Shown here: positions 44,363 to 53,309 of the stretch, piece by piece | Layout of the letters: each line of letters opens with the position of its first letter | Numbering within the stretch: position 1 is the first letter of the stretch | Assembly: GCA_965222505.1 (NCBI GenBank) | Contig: OZ244956.1 | Coordinates: forward strand, 4,092,001-4,156,000 | Direction of reading: 5' to 3' | Length of the DNA: 64,000 bases | Source of the DNA: G965222505 sp965222505 | GTDB lineage: Bacteria; Bacteroidota; Rhodothermia; Rhodothermales; DATKEJ01 | Program-made: the position numbers and the translations under genes | Notes under the pieces: generated by a model | Told to the model about the DNA's origin: nothing | Seen by the model: only the letters and a program-made list of their open reading frames with translations | Database searches by the model: none

Positions 44363-46623
44363 GGCGCGGCCTCTTGGGTGGTCAGGGAGCGCAGGAGGGT
44401 GGAGAGGGTATTTTCGGGATGGATGCCGAGCAGGTCAATATGGTACGTCCGGCTTTCACCCGCCCGGAACGGTTCCAGTCTAAGGGTCAGCATGGTTTGG
44501 TCAGCGCGGAGTTCATGGTCTGGCATGGGGGTACGGGTCAGTTCGGGGCGGATGGTAATGCCGTCCACACGTTCTCCGAGGTTGACCAATACCCGGGTTG
44601 GTTTGTCCAGCGCCGGGCCGGTATTGGAGATTCGTACGGCAATGCGGGCGGGGCCACGCCGCACCACATCCAGTTCCAGTTTAAGTTTGGCTTTCCACCA
44701 GTTTGTCATTTCCTCGCCGGAGGCCAACCAGACGTTCTGTTCCTGGAGGCGCTTGACGATCTGCTTCAATTCGAACAGGTATTCCGGTCGGGCCAGGTAG
44801 TCGGATGAAAAGACCAGTTGGTACAGGCTGCCTTCGTAGTAGGTACGTTGCACATCTTCAGCGAAGACAGACGTTGAGGAGCGGTCCAGGTCCAGCGGTT
44901 CATACGCCATCGCCTCCCGGTCTGTAAAGGCCGTTTTGCTCATGCCGACCACCACATTCGGGGCATAGGTGAAGACCCGAGGAATCGAGTAGGGATGAAT
45001 CCATTCCGACGAGAAATAGGAAAATCCAGTCTCGGCAAGGGCCTCGGCGGTCGTATTGCTGAGGATGCCGGTCGCATCCGGGCGATAGCCTTTCAGGTTG
45101 GGGGCTCCGGCAGCTTCAAAGGTCTTGCGCGAGCGTTCAAATTGGGCCTTTTGGGCCAATACAGAGCCGTGGTCATCATGCCTCAGGCTGTCGAGCAGGC
45201 CAATTTCCCCGTGTTGTTTCAGATATTGCACCAGTTCCGGGGCCAGGGCGGCCGTTTCGGCCCGCAAGAAATAGGCGGTGGGCACGTTCTGGCTGGAAAG
45301 ATAATCAGCGGCCACCCGGAGTTGATCCGGATGTTGTTCGCCCAGGCCGGCAAAAGTGGCCCCGGCTTCGTAACCACCCGGCCAATCCCGAATCCAGCCG
45401 TAGGGTTCACGCAACAGATAGTTCAGGGTATTGGCAAAGAGTTGGGCCAATACATCCCCTTCATACGACTCGGAGCCACTGTAGCCGATGGCATCGCGCT
45501 GGAAGCCCATATAGACGAACCGGCCCTTGCCATAGGTGCCGTGGACGAGCCCGGCACTGTTCTGGAAGGGGGATTCTTCGATCTCCTCATCCGTCGAAAA
45601 GTCATACCAAAAACCGGATGATTGGGTACGTTGCTCCACCACCCTGAGCCGGATGCCGGGGTTGAAAAGTTGAACAGCCACCCGTGCCCCGGCAGGAATG
45701 CTGGCCGTGAGTGGGGTACCGGCCCGCAGGGTGAATCGCTGGATATCCATGGGTACTGCCGAGGTTAAGGCTGCGGTTACCTTGTCCTGGGTACGTACAC
45801 GGGTGTAGTACGTTAGCTTGGTTTGCGTGGAGGTTGGGGCTGGAGCCAGCGGGTCTGCTTCAATGGGCTCGGCCTTTACGTAATCACCGGATGGAGCGGG
45901 CGCATCGACCGGTCCTGTGCGGATGTATCCGTTCAGGGGGGGGAAATCGGTAACAGGTTTGGCAGCGGCCAGTACCGAGTCCGGCAGGCTCTCGGAGGGG
46001 GTCAGGTTTTTCTTGACCGCGTACAGGCCGGGGGTAACCGTGCCAGTAAAGACGGATTCATAGATTTGGTACACGCCGGAATGGGCATCGGCCAGACGCG
46101 TGACATGGACCCCGAAGGTATCCTCAATGAAGCGCCATCCGCGCCAGGTGCCATCGGCTTTGTATAGGCCGGGCGTCCAGGTGGCCAATATGCTGCCCCC
46201 GTGCTCCATAAACTGATGGACCTGCGTAATCTGTCGGTCGCTCATGGATCGGGTAGACGGTAAAATCAAGACCTTAAATGAATCAGTCAGGACGCGGCCG
46301 CTTTCGAGGTCCTGGTCTTGAACCACTTCAAAATCAATCGCGTTTGCGAACAGGTAATTGCGCCAGGACTGGAGGGTCGCATCCACCCAGGAGGCATCTC
46401 GGTTTTGGAGCAGATGGGTCTGTTTGGTATACGTACTTTGTAGCAGGGCGACCTTGCCGGTTTCATGTCTGCCGAGGGCCGTGGCATACAGTTCTTTCAC
46501 GGTAAACGTCCCCATTACACCTTCCAGGATGAGGAGATACACCAAACAACTCAGGAGCAGGAAGACCATACTGAGTACGATCACCCAGAAGCTGTTAATC
46601 CGTGTTTTTTGGGGTGAAGCCAT
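44359..46623 (-). CDS. Membrane-anchored NodB-like degenerate deacetylase-family protein
   Basis: 754 residues with one N-terminal membrane helix (FWVIVLSMVFLLLSCLVYLL). A GATase-like segment follows (DSFKVLILPSTRSMSDRQIT, HQFMEHGGSILATWTPGLY), then an Ala/Pro linker near 260-300. A beta region and a NodB-like barrel (ADYLSSQNVPTAYFLRAETA, KGYRPDATGILSNTTAEALA, GFSYFSSEW) complete the core. The expected DD and HxxxH ligands of CE4 enzymes are absent, so catalysis is doubtful. The C-terminal WLASGEEMTNWWKAKLKL matches WVATAGEVADWWHQRTQV of the next gene, showing paralogy. Its stop overlaps the next start (ATGA). Likely a periplasmic polymer-handling subunit. Confidence 0.8.
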   Translation of the reverse strand: MASPQKTRINSFWVIVLSMVFLLLSCLVYLLILEGVMGTFTVKELYATALGRHETGKVALLQSTYTKQTHLLQNRDASWVDATLQSWRNYLFANAIDFEVVQDQDLESGRVLTDSFKVLILPSTRSMSDRQITQVHQFMEHGGSILATWTPGLYKADGTWRGWRFIEDTFGVHVTRLADAHSGVYQIYESVFTGTVTPGLYAVKKNLTPSESLPDSVLAAAKPVTDFPPLNGYIRTGPVDAPAPSGDYVKAEPIEADPLAPAPTSTQTKLTYYTRVRTQDKVTAALTSAVPMDIQRFTLRAGTPLTASIPAGARVAVQLFNPGIRLRVVEQRTQSSGFWYDFSTDEEIEESPFQNSAGLVHGTYGKGRFVYMGFQRDAIGYSGSESYEGDVLAQLFANTLNYLLREPYGWIRDWPGGYEAGATFAGLGEQHPDQLRVAADYLSSQNVPTAYFLRAETAALAPELVQYLKQHGEIGLLDSLRHDDHGSVLAQKAQFERSRKTFEAAGAPNLKGYRPDATGILSNTTAEALAETGFSYFSSEWIHPYSIPRVFTYAPNVVVGMSKTAFTDREAMAYEPLDLDRSSTSVFAEDVQRTYYEGSLYQLVFSSDYLARPEYLFELKQIVKRLQEQNVWLASGEEMTNWWKAKLKLELDVVRRGPARIAVRISNTGPALDKPTRVLVNLGERVDGITIRPELTRTPMPDHELRADQTMLTLRLEPFRAGESRTYHIDLLGIHPENTLSTLLRSLTTQEAAP

Positions 46624-46626
46624 GGG

Positions 46627-47115
46627 TTATCTGGTGCGTCGTTTGGGGGGCGGCACGTGGGGTATCGGGGCCGGGGAGAGTTCCAGGTCTTCCCACGGCA
46701 CACCCACCGGCGTATCGGTTGAGGATGCCGTATCCGTTTGCAGGGGGTGTTCCGGGTAGGTCGGGCTGGGGGCCGGTTCTTCGGATTTCGGGCGTGTGGG
46801 TGGGCGGTCCGGATGGGGAGCCGATTTGGTATCCACACGGGGTGGGGCATAGGATTCGGCGGGTTCGGGCTCGGGGGCCACACGGGGTACCGGTGCCGCC
46901 TTGGGAACCTCAACAGGCACTGGCTCTTTCGCCACCGCCACGACGGTTGCCTGGGCCGGACCTGCCGGTGCGCCGTGTCCTTGTACCGCAGGCTTCTTGC
47001 CTTTCCGGGCTCTGCGTTCGCGGATTTTGTAGAGCGCATACGCCCATATTGCCAGCACAGTGGTCAGGATGGTGATGATCAAAATAATGGTTGAGAGAAT
47101 CGCAACGATTTCCAT
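46627..47115 (-). CDS. Small single-helix membrane protein with proline-rich tail
   Basis: About 162 residues from ATG 47115 (MEIVAILSTIILIITILTTV). One membrane helix is followed by a basic stop-transfer (YKIRERRARKGKK) and a Pro/Glu/Ala-rich disordered tail. A longer frame from 47217 overlaps the synthase gene and is unlikely. It lies between the GT2 synthase (12 bp) and the 754-residue gene (3 bp). By position it resembles accessory subunits such as PgaD or BcsF-type proteins, but I see no sequence similarity to them. Confidence 0.65.
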   Translation of the reverse strand: MEIVAILSTIILIITILTTVLAIWAYALYKIRERRARKGKKPAVQGHGAPAGPAQATVVAVAKEPVPVEVPKAAPVPRVAPEPEPAESYAPPRVDTKSAPHPDRPPTRPKSEEPAPSPTYPEHPLQTDTASSTDTPVGVPWEDLELSPAPIPHVPPPKRRTR

Positions 47116-47126
47116 AGTAAAGGGGG

Positions 47127-48641
47127 TTATCCGGCTTGTGCGGTGCCGGTCCGTTCCAGTTTGCCCCAGGTCATGCCGAGGCCGATAAATTCTTCGATCA
47201 TCGCAAAGGTTTTGCACACGTCAATGATGATGATGAAGAACACGCGGTAGTAAATAGAATACCAGATGAGCCGGAGCTCTTCTTTTTCGGCTGCCACACA
47301 GTAAAGGGCCGCGATGATGTCCAGCAGCGTCAGGCTGATCCACCAGAACACCAGGTAATTGCTCATGTCAAACAAGAGCGCAATCGTGATGAAATAGAAG
47401 GTGGCAAAGACATTCATAATCGGCCAGAGGAGCGATTCGAATGCCATGAACCACATCACAAAGGTGATGCGAAAACTTTTGAAGGGGTTGAACAAAAACT
47501 CCGTATGCTTGCGGATCACCTGCAGGATGCCCCGCGTCCAGCGGTAGCGCTGTTTGAGCAGGTTGTTCAGGGTCTCCGGGGCTTCGGTAAAGGATTTGGC
47601 CTCCGGTTCATATTCAATCTTCCAGCCGTTGCGGATAATTTTGAGGGTGATGTCACAGTCTTCGGCAAAGGTGCGCGAACTGTACCATCCGGCTTCAATG
47701 ATGGCTTTCTTGCGAAACAACCCCAGCGGCCCCGGAATGATGTTGACCATCTTGAGGTAGCTCTGTGCTGCCCGTGCCATGTTCAGGCCCTCGACGTATT
47801 CCAGCGCCTGGAGTTTGGTCCACACCTTCTTGCGGTTGGTCACCTTGACGTTACCGGCTACTGCCCCGATGCGGTCGTCGGTAAAGTGCTGCATGGCTTT
47901 GTACAGGACGTTTTCGGAGAGTTGAGAATCTCCGTCTACACACAACACAAAATCATACTGGCTGGCCTTGATCCCGGCGTTGAGGGCTGTGGATTTTCCA
48001 CCGTTGGTTTTTTCGATCAGGCGTACCTCCACGTTACGATGGATGCCCACAAACTCGCGAGCGATTTCGCGGGTGTTGTCCTTGGAGCCGTCATCTACAA
48101 TAACAATTTCGTAATGCGGGTACTCCAGTTCGAGTAACGATCGCATGGTTCCGCGCAGCAACACCCCTTCGTTGTAGGCCGGGAGGATAATGGAGATGGG
48201 ATGGTAGACCACATCGGGTGAAACCTTGCTGAAGGTGTCCTTGGTCAGGTTCATGAAGGACAGCACCAACAGGAAGGTGAACCGAATCAGCAGCACCACC
48301 AGGAACACAACCAGGGCAAACACGGAGGAGGCCACAGCCAGACCACCCCACGTTAAGGTCGGCACATAATTATAGCGCTCGGCCAGGACGTGGCCGGGGT
48401 CTTCCATGATGATGTATAAAAACGCACCCAGAACCAGGGTTAGAAAACCGGAGATGAGCAGCCGCCTCAGGTAAATGCGCGGCTCCGAGATCGGATTGGC
48501 CTCACCAGTGTCGTCCTTGGCGACCGGGATGTCATACGTCTCAGAGACCAACACGCGCTCGGGTTGGGCCGTCAGGCCATCACCCCCAAGGGTTTCCATG
48601 GGCGCGTCCAGCACATCGGTATCGGTTACAGGAGGCATCAT
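47127..48641 (-). CDS. Processive family 2 glycosyltransferase (polysaccharide synthase, PgaC/HasA-like)
   Basis: 504 residues with membrane helices at about 60-80 and 98-130, then a cytoplasmic GT-A domain, then about three to four C-terminal helices. All synthase motifs are present: Asp183-Asp184 (IVIVDDGSKDNT), Asp236-Gly-Asp238 (CVDGDSQ), Glu327-Asp328 (TFAEDCDITLK) and Gln364-RYRW (KQRYRWTRG). This set defines processive beta-glycan synthases such as PNAG, hyaluronan or cellulose synthases; the overall look is nearest PgaC. It should polymerise and translocate a glycan across the inner membrane. It is 4 bp from the upstream exporter gene. Confidence 0.93.
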   Translation of the reverse strand: MMPPVTDTDVLDAPMETLGGDGLTAQPERVLVSETYDIPVAKDDTGEANPISEPRIYLRRLLISGFLTLVLGAFLYIIMEDPGHVLAERYNYVPTLTWGGLAVASSVFALVVFLVVLLIRFTFLLVLSFMNLTKDTFSKVSPDVVYHPISIILPAYNEGVLLRGTMRSLLELEYPHYEIVIVDDGSKDNTREIAREFVGIHRNVEVRLIEKTNGGKSTALNAGIKASQYDFVLCVDGDSQLSENVLYKAMQHFTDDRIGAVAGNVKVTNRKKVWTKLQALEYVEGLNMARAAQSYLKMVNIIPGPLGLFRKKAIIEAGWYSSRTFAEDCDITLKIIRNGWKIEYEPEAKSFTEAPETLNNLLKQRYRWTRGILQVIRKHTEFLFNPFKSFRITFVMWFMAFESLLWPIMNVFATFYFITIALLFDMSNYLVFWWISLTLLDIIAALYCVAAEKEELRLIWYSIYYRVFFIIIIDVCKTFAMIEEFIGLGMTWGKLERTGTAQAG

Positions 48642-48644
48642 GGT

Positions 48645-51600
48645 TTAGAGTGACCAGTAGAGTACGGCTTGAAAAATAAACGTGGTGTACGGTCCGTCGA
48701 TGCGGGAAGTCGTGCCGTAAAACGGTCGGTGTGATTGCCCTACATTCAGCATAATCCCGGCCGACAGGTTACCGGCTACAGCATAGGTCAGGGACGATTC
48801 CAGCAGACGGGCCACGGTCCCGCGCGTCCGAGGGGAAATCCCCAACGCGCCCTTGGCGGCCAGGAACCATTTTCGGTTGTAGGTATGCCGGTGCCCGATC
48901 CATATGTAGTAGGTCTCGTACCGGCTGGGGGCGTAATAGATGTCCACGGCTGTCCGGTAGCTCAGGCGGTGGTAGGCCAACCCGGTGTAAGTACGCGGCA
49001 GGACGCGGTAGCCGCCGGACAGATAGATGCCGACCCCATAGTTGCTAAAGGTTTCAATGGCCGAACTGCCGAAGTTGTCATTGACAATGTTCAGGGTGAC
49101 CTGGCCTTCTACCCACAAGAGGGAGTCGCGGGGGAGGGCATTGACACCGGCGTCAATACGGGTCAATCGGAGGTTGAACGTGCCGCCTGCCGGAGACCAG
49201 AGCGAGAGGGCCCCTTCGCTGCTTTCTGCCCCCAGGGTTGCCATATACCGACCCGGCACATGGCGATTGTATCGAATACTGCCAAAGCCGACCTTGCGCC
49301 CGGAGTCGTAGTGATGATAGCCCAGACGCGCTTGCAGTCGGTTCGTATAGCCGATGTACGAGGCCCGGGCCGGCCGGGTAAGGTCCAGGTTGAACCCGAC
49401 GTAATATTCCTGAATCCGTTCGGTAATGTCTTCGGCATCCGGTACCAGCCGACGGCTGCCATGCAGGTAAATGTTTGCGTAGCCGCCTGTCAGGGTCAGC
49501 GGCAGTGGGGTGCGAATCTGGCCTGCTACCCCACGCGACCATCGCTGGTACAGGGTCCGGTTTCCGGTGCCATAGACCAGGTCGGAGGTGGGGGCAATCT
49601 GTAGACCGAAGCGATAGTGAAGATAATCGCCGCCGCCTTGCATGCTCTGGAGCAGCGTCATGCGTTCCACGCCGATCTTGGAGTTGGCGGAGACGGTGAG
49701 TAATTTTTGACACGTCCGGGTTGCATCTTCAAACCGTTTGGCTTCCCGGTATGCATCACACAGCATCAGGGTGGTCTCAAAGTCGCGGGGCCGTTCTTTG
49801 GTCAGGGGCGCGAGGTGCTGGGCGGCTTCTTCGTACCGCTTTGCATTGAGGTGAATCTTGCCGATGAGTTTGGCGACGTTATACGTGGCGCGTTCGGATT
49901 GCAACCCGGCCAGTACGTCAATGGCTTGATCTAGGTCACCGAGTGCCCAGTAGGTGTAGGCCAGCTCTACAACTTCGTCTCGATGGGGGGTTTCTTTGGC
50001 AGCGTAATAGGCCTCATATTGTTCGATGGCCGGGAGGTAGGCCTTGTTGCGGCGCAACGTGCGGGCACGGGCCAGCATGGCAAAAAGGGTGTCTTCCCGC
50101 GCCTGGGCGACGGCCCGTTCAATGTGGGTGTGGATAACGGTTGAGCGCGTTTCCAATTCGCCGAGGTCGTGCGTTTGGGCCTGTTTCCAGTATGCCAGGG
50201 CCTGGTCTGCCATGCGCCGGGAAATGTAGGTTTCCGCCAGGTCGAGGAGCAGCGCAGCATCCTCTGGATTTTCCTTAATCAACGCGTGGATGCGGGCTGT
50301 TGCGTTGGGCAAGGGCATACCGGAGGCTACGCCACTTAACAGGAACAGGCGCTCGTAGGCATAGGCGGGTTCGGCTGTGTCCACCAACCATTGGGCTTGC
50401 TGGAAGGCTTGCCGGTACATCCTGTTTTCGTACAGGGTCGTACCGTAGGCATACCGCAGGCTGTCGTTTTTGGGATTTTGGGACAGCAGGTATTCATAGC
50501 CGGCCAGGGCCTCATCGACGCGCTCCCGGCTGAGGTAGGCATCAATGAGTTGAGCATGCAGGGCCTGATCCAGCGGGGCGGCTTTGACCTGCATTTCGAG
50601 GTCGGCCAGTTCTGCGTCTGTGACCGGGGTACCGGTTTGGAGCAGGGTTTGCATGAGGTGCTGGTATCGTTCGGCCTCTGGGTTCGCGTGGGCCGGATCT
50701 GTGAGGAGCGCGTAGGCTTCATGCAGGCGTTTGGCCGTAATCAATGCTTCGACGAGGTCGTACCGGGTCTGAGGATCTTCGGGGTTGATTTCCAGTCGGC
50801 GGCTCAGGCGCTCGGTGGCATACACCCGGCGGGTGCCTTTCGACTGGGCCAGGGCCCAGTCGGTGCGGGTAAACCATTTTTGCCACTTAGGGCTTTTGCC
50901 GTGGCGGGATTCGAGTTGGATCAGGTGTTCGTACGCCTCTATGGGGCGGTCGTGTTTGAGGAGGGCATCCACCAGGGCGAACCGGATCTCATTGTTTTCC
51001 GGTTCTTTATTCAGGTTCCGCGTCAGGCGGTCTACGATAAACTCTTTTTGCGGAGCCGGGGCTTTGGTTACAGGTTTGGGTTTGCGGGCCAGGCGCAATC
51101 CGTTCACGGCATCCTTGTTTTCCGGGTTGAGGGCCAGGGCTTTCTGGAAGGCGGTAATAGCCGTTTCCCGTTTATCCTGCCACAACCGAAAATATCCCTG
51201 CCGCATGTACAGGTCATCGCTGGTCGGGTATTGTTTGAGGTACCTTGTGGTGATGCGCTCGCCCAGGGCATGGTCTCCGGGGTAGTTGGCCACCGCAATC
51301 AGGTAGCGCTGGATAATGGCCGGGACCGGCTGGCCATACTTCAGGTACTGTCCGTAGTACTGGGCGGCTTTGCGGTAGGATTTATTGGCGTAGAGGGCAT
51401 CGGCGTACTGCAACAGGGTGCCGGGGTCTTTCGGGCGTGCCTCTACCTGTCGTTTGATTTGCTCTAACCGCCGGTCTGCCTGGGCCTCAAACAGGTTACG
51501 GGCCTGGACCACCCGTTTTTTTGCGGTTTTATTTTGCGGCTCGATCTCCAGCACCCGCTCATAATCGGCCAGGGCATAGGCATATTCACGACGGCCTTCG

Positions 51601-51830
51601 TAGGAAGAAGCGCGTAGCAAAAGCGCATCGACGTGATCCGGGTTTTCTTTCAGCATCCGGTTGAGGATGGTGATGGCCTCACCGTACCGGCCTGCTTCCG
51701 TGGCAGCTGTGGCCCGTTGGTGCAGGGATTGTTCCTGCGCCTGAACGGAGGCACACAGTACCAAAACAAGCAGGAATCCGACCACAAGGTGCAGCATCCA
51801 CGCACGACGATAGGGTAGGGGATACATCAT
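48645..51830 (-). CDS. TPR-repeat plus outer-membrane barrel exopolysaccharide export protein (PgaA/BcsC-like)
   Basis: 1061 residues. A signal peptide (WMLHLVVGFLLVLVLCASVQ) is followed by at least a dozen TPR units to about residue 740 (HQRATAATEAGRYGEAITIL, AFQKALALNPENKDAV, ADQALAYWKQAQTHDL). A C-terminal beta-barrel of about 300 residues ends in FIFQAVLYWSL with a terminal aromatic-hydrophobic pattern. TPR scaffold plus barrel is the layout of PgaA, BcsC and PelB, which guide and export polymer through the outer membrane. Next to a GT2 synthase this is a strong functional assignment, though the polymer is unknown. Confidence 0.88.
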   Translation of the reverse strand: MMYPLPYRRAWMLHLVVGFLLVLVLCASVQAQEQSLHQRATAATEAGRYGEAITILNRMLKENPDHVDALLLRASSYEGRREYAYALADYERVLEIEPQNKTAKKRVVQARNLFEAQADRRLEQIKRQVEARPKDPGTLLQYADALYANKSYRKAAQYYGQYLKYGQPVPAIIQRYLIAVANYPGDHALGERITTRYLKQYPTSDDLYMRQGYFRLWQDKRETAITAFQKALALNPENKDAVNGLRLARKPKPVTKAPAPQKEFIVDRLTRNLNKEPENNEIRFALVDALLKHDRPIEAYEHLIQLESRHGKSPKWQKWFTRTDWALAQSKGTRRVYATERLSRRLEINPEDPQTRYDLVEALITAKRLHEAYALLTDPAHANPEAERYQHLMQTLLQTGTPVTDAELADLEMQVKAAPLDQALHAQLIDAYLSRERVDEALAGYEYLLSQNPKNDSLRYAYGTTLYENRMYRQAFQQAQWLVDTAEPAYAYERLFLLSGVASGMPLPNATARIHALIKENPEDAALLLDLAETYISRRMADQALAYWKQAQTHDLGELETRSTVIHTHIERAVAQAREDTLFAMLARARTLRRNKAYLPAIEQYEAYYAAKETPHRDEVVELAYTYWALGDLDQAIDVLAGLQSERATYNVAKLIGKIHLNAKRYEEAAQHLAPLTKERPRDFETTLMLCDAYREAKRFEDATRTCQKLLTVSANSKIGVERMTLLQSMQGGGDYLHYRFGLQIAPTSDLVYGTGNRTLYQRWSRGVAGQIRTPLPLTLTGGYANIYLHGSRRLVPDAEDITERIQEYYVGFNLDLTRPARASYIGYTNRLQARLGYHHYDSGRKVGFGSIRYNRHVPGRYMATLGAESSEGALSLWSPAGGTFNLRLTRIDAGVNALPRDSLLWVEGQVTLNIVNDNFGSSAIETFSNYGVGIYLSGGYRVLPRTYTGLAYHRLSYRTAVDIYYAPSRYETYYIWIGHRHTYNRKWFLAAKGALGISPRTRGTVARLLESSLTYAVAGNLSAGIMLNVGQSHRPFYGTTSRIDGPYTTFIFQAVLYWSL

Positions 51831-51851
51831 GATCTGGGCCGGTGCCGCGCC

Positions 51852-52625
51852 TTAGTAATTGGAAACGTATGTAAATCCCCGGCTTTTCCACTTCGTAGAG
51901 AGGGGCTGTACGCGGGGAGCCTCAATCTGTGCGGGAAGCAATTCCAGATGTTCGGTGAACATCCAGTCCGGAATCACGCAGCGCCGGAGGTGGCCCTTGC
52001 CGGGGATCAGCGAGATGCAATGCGAAGGTCGTCCCTGCACGTCTGGGTTGCGGTCCACGTGGGCCAGGGCAGTAAATTCTACACTCATGATGTTCAGGAC
52101 CTCGGTGGTGTATGCGTCATAGGGTTCATCCATGACCACCATCAAGGTTGCATCGCTGGAGCCGGTTTGTTCGAGAAAGTCGGCAAAATGCTGTTCGAAA
52201 AGATTGATGCTCGAAAACCGAATGAGTTGGTCAAATTCGTAGCACACGATGCGGCGAACCGGGCGGCGGCGCATAATGCCAGCCAGTTCGGAGAGCATCT
52301 GGCCGGTGGTCTGGTCGTCCAGGGAGGGCCCGGCCTTAACGCGCAAGACGCGCAACATGCCTCGGCGTTGGGCTTCAGCGGCATCGAAGCCAATGGTGGC
52401 CGCGCCGATGCGCAAGTCTTTGGGTCGGCTGGTCGTAATGGCCAGGCAAGGTTCATCTTGCGAGACACCGGATTGCAGAAACAGGTGGGCCATCAACTCG
52501 CGGTTGCTACCGCAGGGGCCATAAAGCAGGTAGTTGCCGCCGGCGAAAAAGCCGCCCCACATTTGGTCGACGGGGGTCAGGCCGGTGTTCAGCTTGGCGT
52601 TTCGGGGAAAAGAGAACGTGGTCAT
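51852..52625 (-). CDS. Degenerate KaiC/RAD55-like P-loop protein
   Basis: About 257 residues. The start GLTPVDQMWGGFFAGGNYLL mirrors the KaiC/RAD55 opening, but the Walker A is GPCGSNRE (about 36-43) instead of GxxGxGK(T/S), so the key Lys is lost. VRRIVCYEFDQLIRFSS occupies the Walker B region and ATLMVVMDEPYD a later strand. ATP hydrolysis is therefore doubtful. It heads the exopolysaccharide-like operon and might be regulatory. ATG at 52625 is preferred over an upstream TTG. I do not know a named family. Confidence 0.7.
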   Translation of the reverse strand: MTTFSFPRNAKLNTGLTPVDQMWGGFFAGGNYLLYGPCGSNRELMAHLFLQSGVSQDEPCLAITTSRPKDLRIGAATIGFDAAEAQRRGMLRVLRVKAGPSLDDQTTGQMLSELAGIMRRRPVRRIVCYEFDQLIRFSSINLFEQHFADFLEQTGSSDATLMVVMDEPYDAYTTEVLNIMSVEFTALAHVDRNPDVQGRPSHCISLIPGKGHLRRCVIPDWMFTEHLELLPAQIEAPRVQPLSTKWKSRGFTYVSNY

Positions 52626-52630
52626 AATGC

Positions 52631-52659
52631 TCAGATGGTTGGTGCAGGGTAACATCTGA
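52631..52659 (-). promoter_or_regulatory. Inverted repeat just upstream of the exopolysaccharide operon start
   Basis: TCAGATG (52631-52637) and CATCTGA (52653-52659) form a 7-bp inverted pair with a 15-nt loop, 5 bp from the start codon at 52625. It could be a protein site or an mRNA hairpin affecting initiation. Short, so moderate support only. Confidence 0.35.
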
Positions 52660-52816
52660 AGCAATCAGGGGCCATACCTCCTCCACAACGGAGGAATCGG
52701 AATCAGGGATACCGAAGAGGTACGGTGTACGCTGGTGGACGGTAGGCCCCGCTAGGAGCGTGTTATAAAACCTGGGGTAATGCGGATGATGCGAGAAAAA
52801 ACCTCAGCGTTGCCTA

Positions 52817-52844
52817 GTACAGATGTGCCTACTAAAATCTGTAC
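52817..52844. promoter_or_regulatory. Candidate operator in the divergent control region
   Basis: GTACAGAT (52817-52824) and ATCTGTAC (52837-52844) are perfect 8-bp arms 12 bp apart, a spacing typical of dimeric DNA-binding proteins. It lies in the 684-bp divergent region (52626-53309) between the exopolysaccharide-like operon and the PQQ lipoprotein. Nearby (52870-52920) are three copies of TGCCTCA. I see no gene in this region. Confidence 0.35.
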
Positions 52845-53170
52845 ACGTCGAGGCTGCCTCCCAAGCGATCAGCCTTGCATTGCCTCACCGGCCGTATTGC
52901 CTCAAAATGCCTCACATTCGATGTTTGTTAGAAAAATAGTCAGTTGTTTGAACGAAAGAACACAACCATGCCCGTCGGCACAGAAGTCCATACACCCTAA
53001 AACGCGTAGTTCAATCCTGGATGGGATCATATCGGTCACCTGCATCCGAAGGGGTATTGGGATGCGTTTTTGATCTAGCATTTCCTTGCATTGTAAAGTG
53101 TGGTTGCCGGATGAATCTGGCATCACCAGGAAAATCCACGATGGGGACACCAGAACAGGGGCCTTGCGCT

Positions 53171-53304
53171 TGCCGGGTGTTGCATTTTCTCAAATGTCGG
53201 CGTATCATAATCCGCTGAGGCAAGCCGGTATGCAACACCGGCATACATTTGAAAAGGAAGGTGAAAGCCTTTCCTAAACAGCAATACTCTCATTTGGAAA
53301 GAGG
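53171..53304 (+). promoter_or_regulatory. Structured leader with pseudoknot-like arms and possible SD switch
   Basis: Arm a, TGCCGGGTGTTGCAT (53171-53185), pairs with ATGCAACACCGGCA (53230-53243) with one bulged G. Arm b, TTTTCTCAAATGT (53185-53197), pairs with ACATTTGAAAA (53245-53255) with a 2-nt bulge. The order a-b-a'-b' is that of an H-type pseudoknot, not a nested hairpin. Downstream, CCTTTCC (53268-53274) can pair either with AGGAAGG just upstream or with GGAAAG of the presumed Shine-Dalgarno GGAAAGAGG (53296-53304). This suggests a translational control element for the PQQ lipoprotein; no known riboswitch is recognised. Confidence 0.45.
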
Positions 53305-53309
53305 CATCC

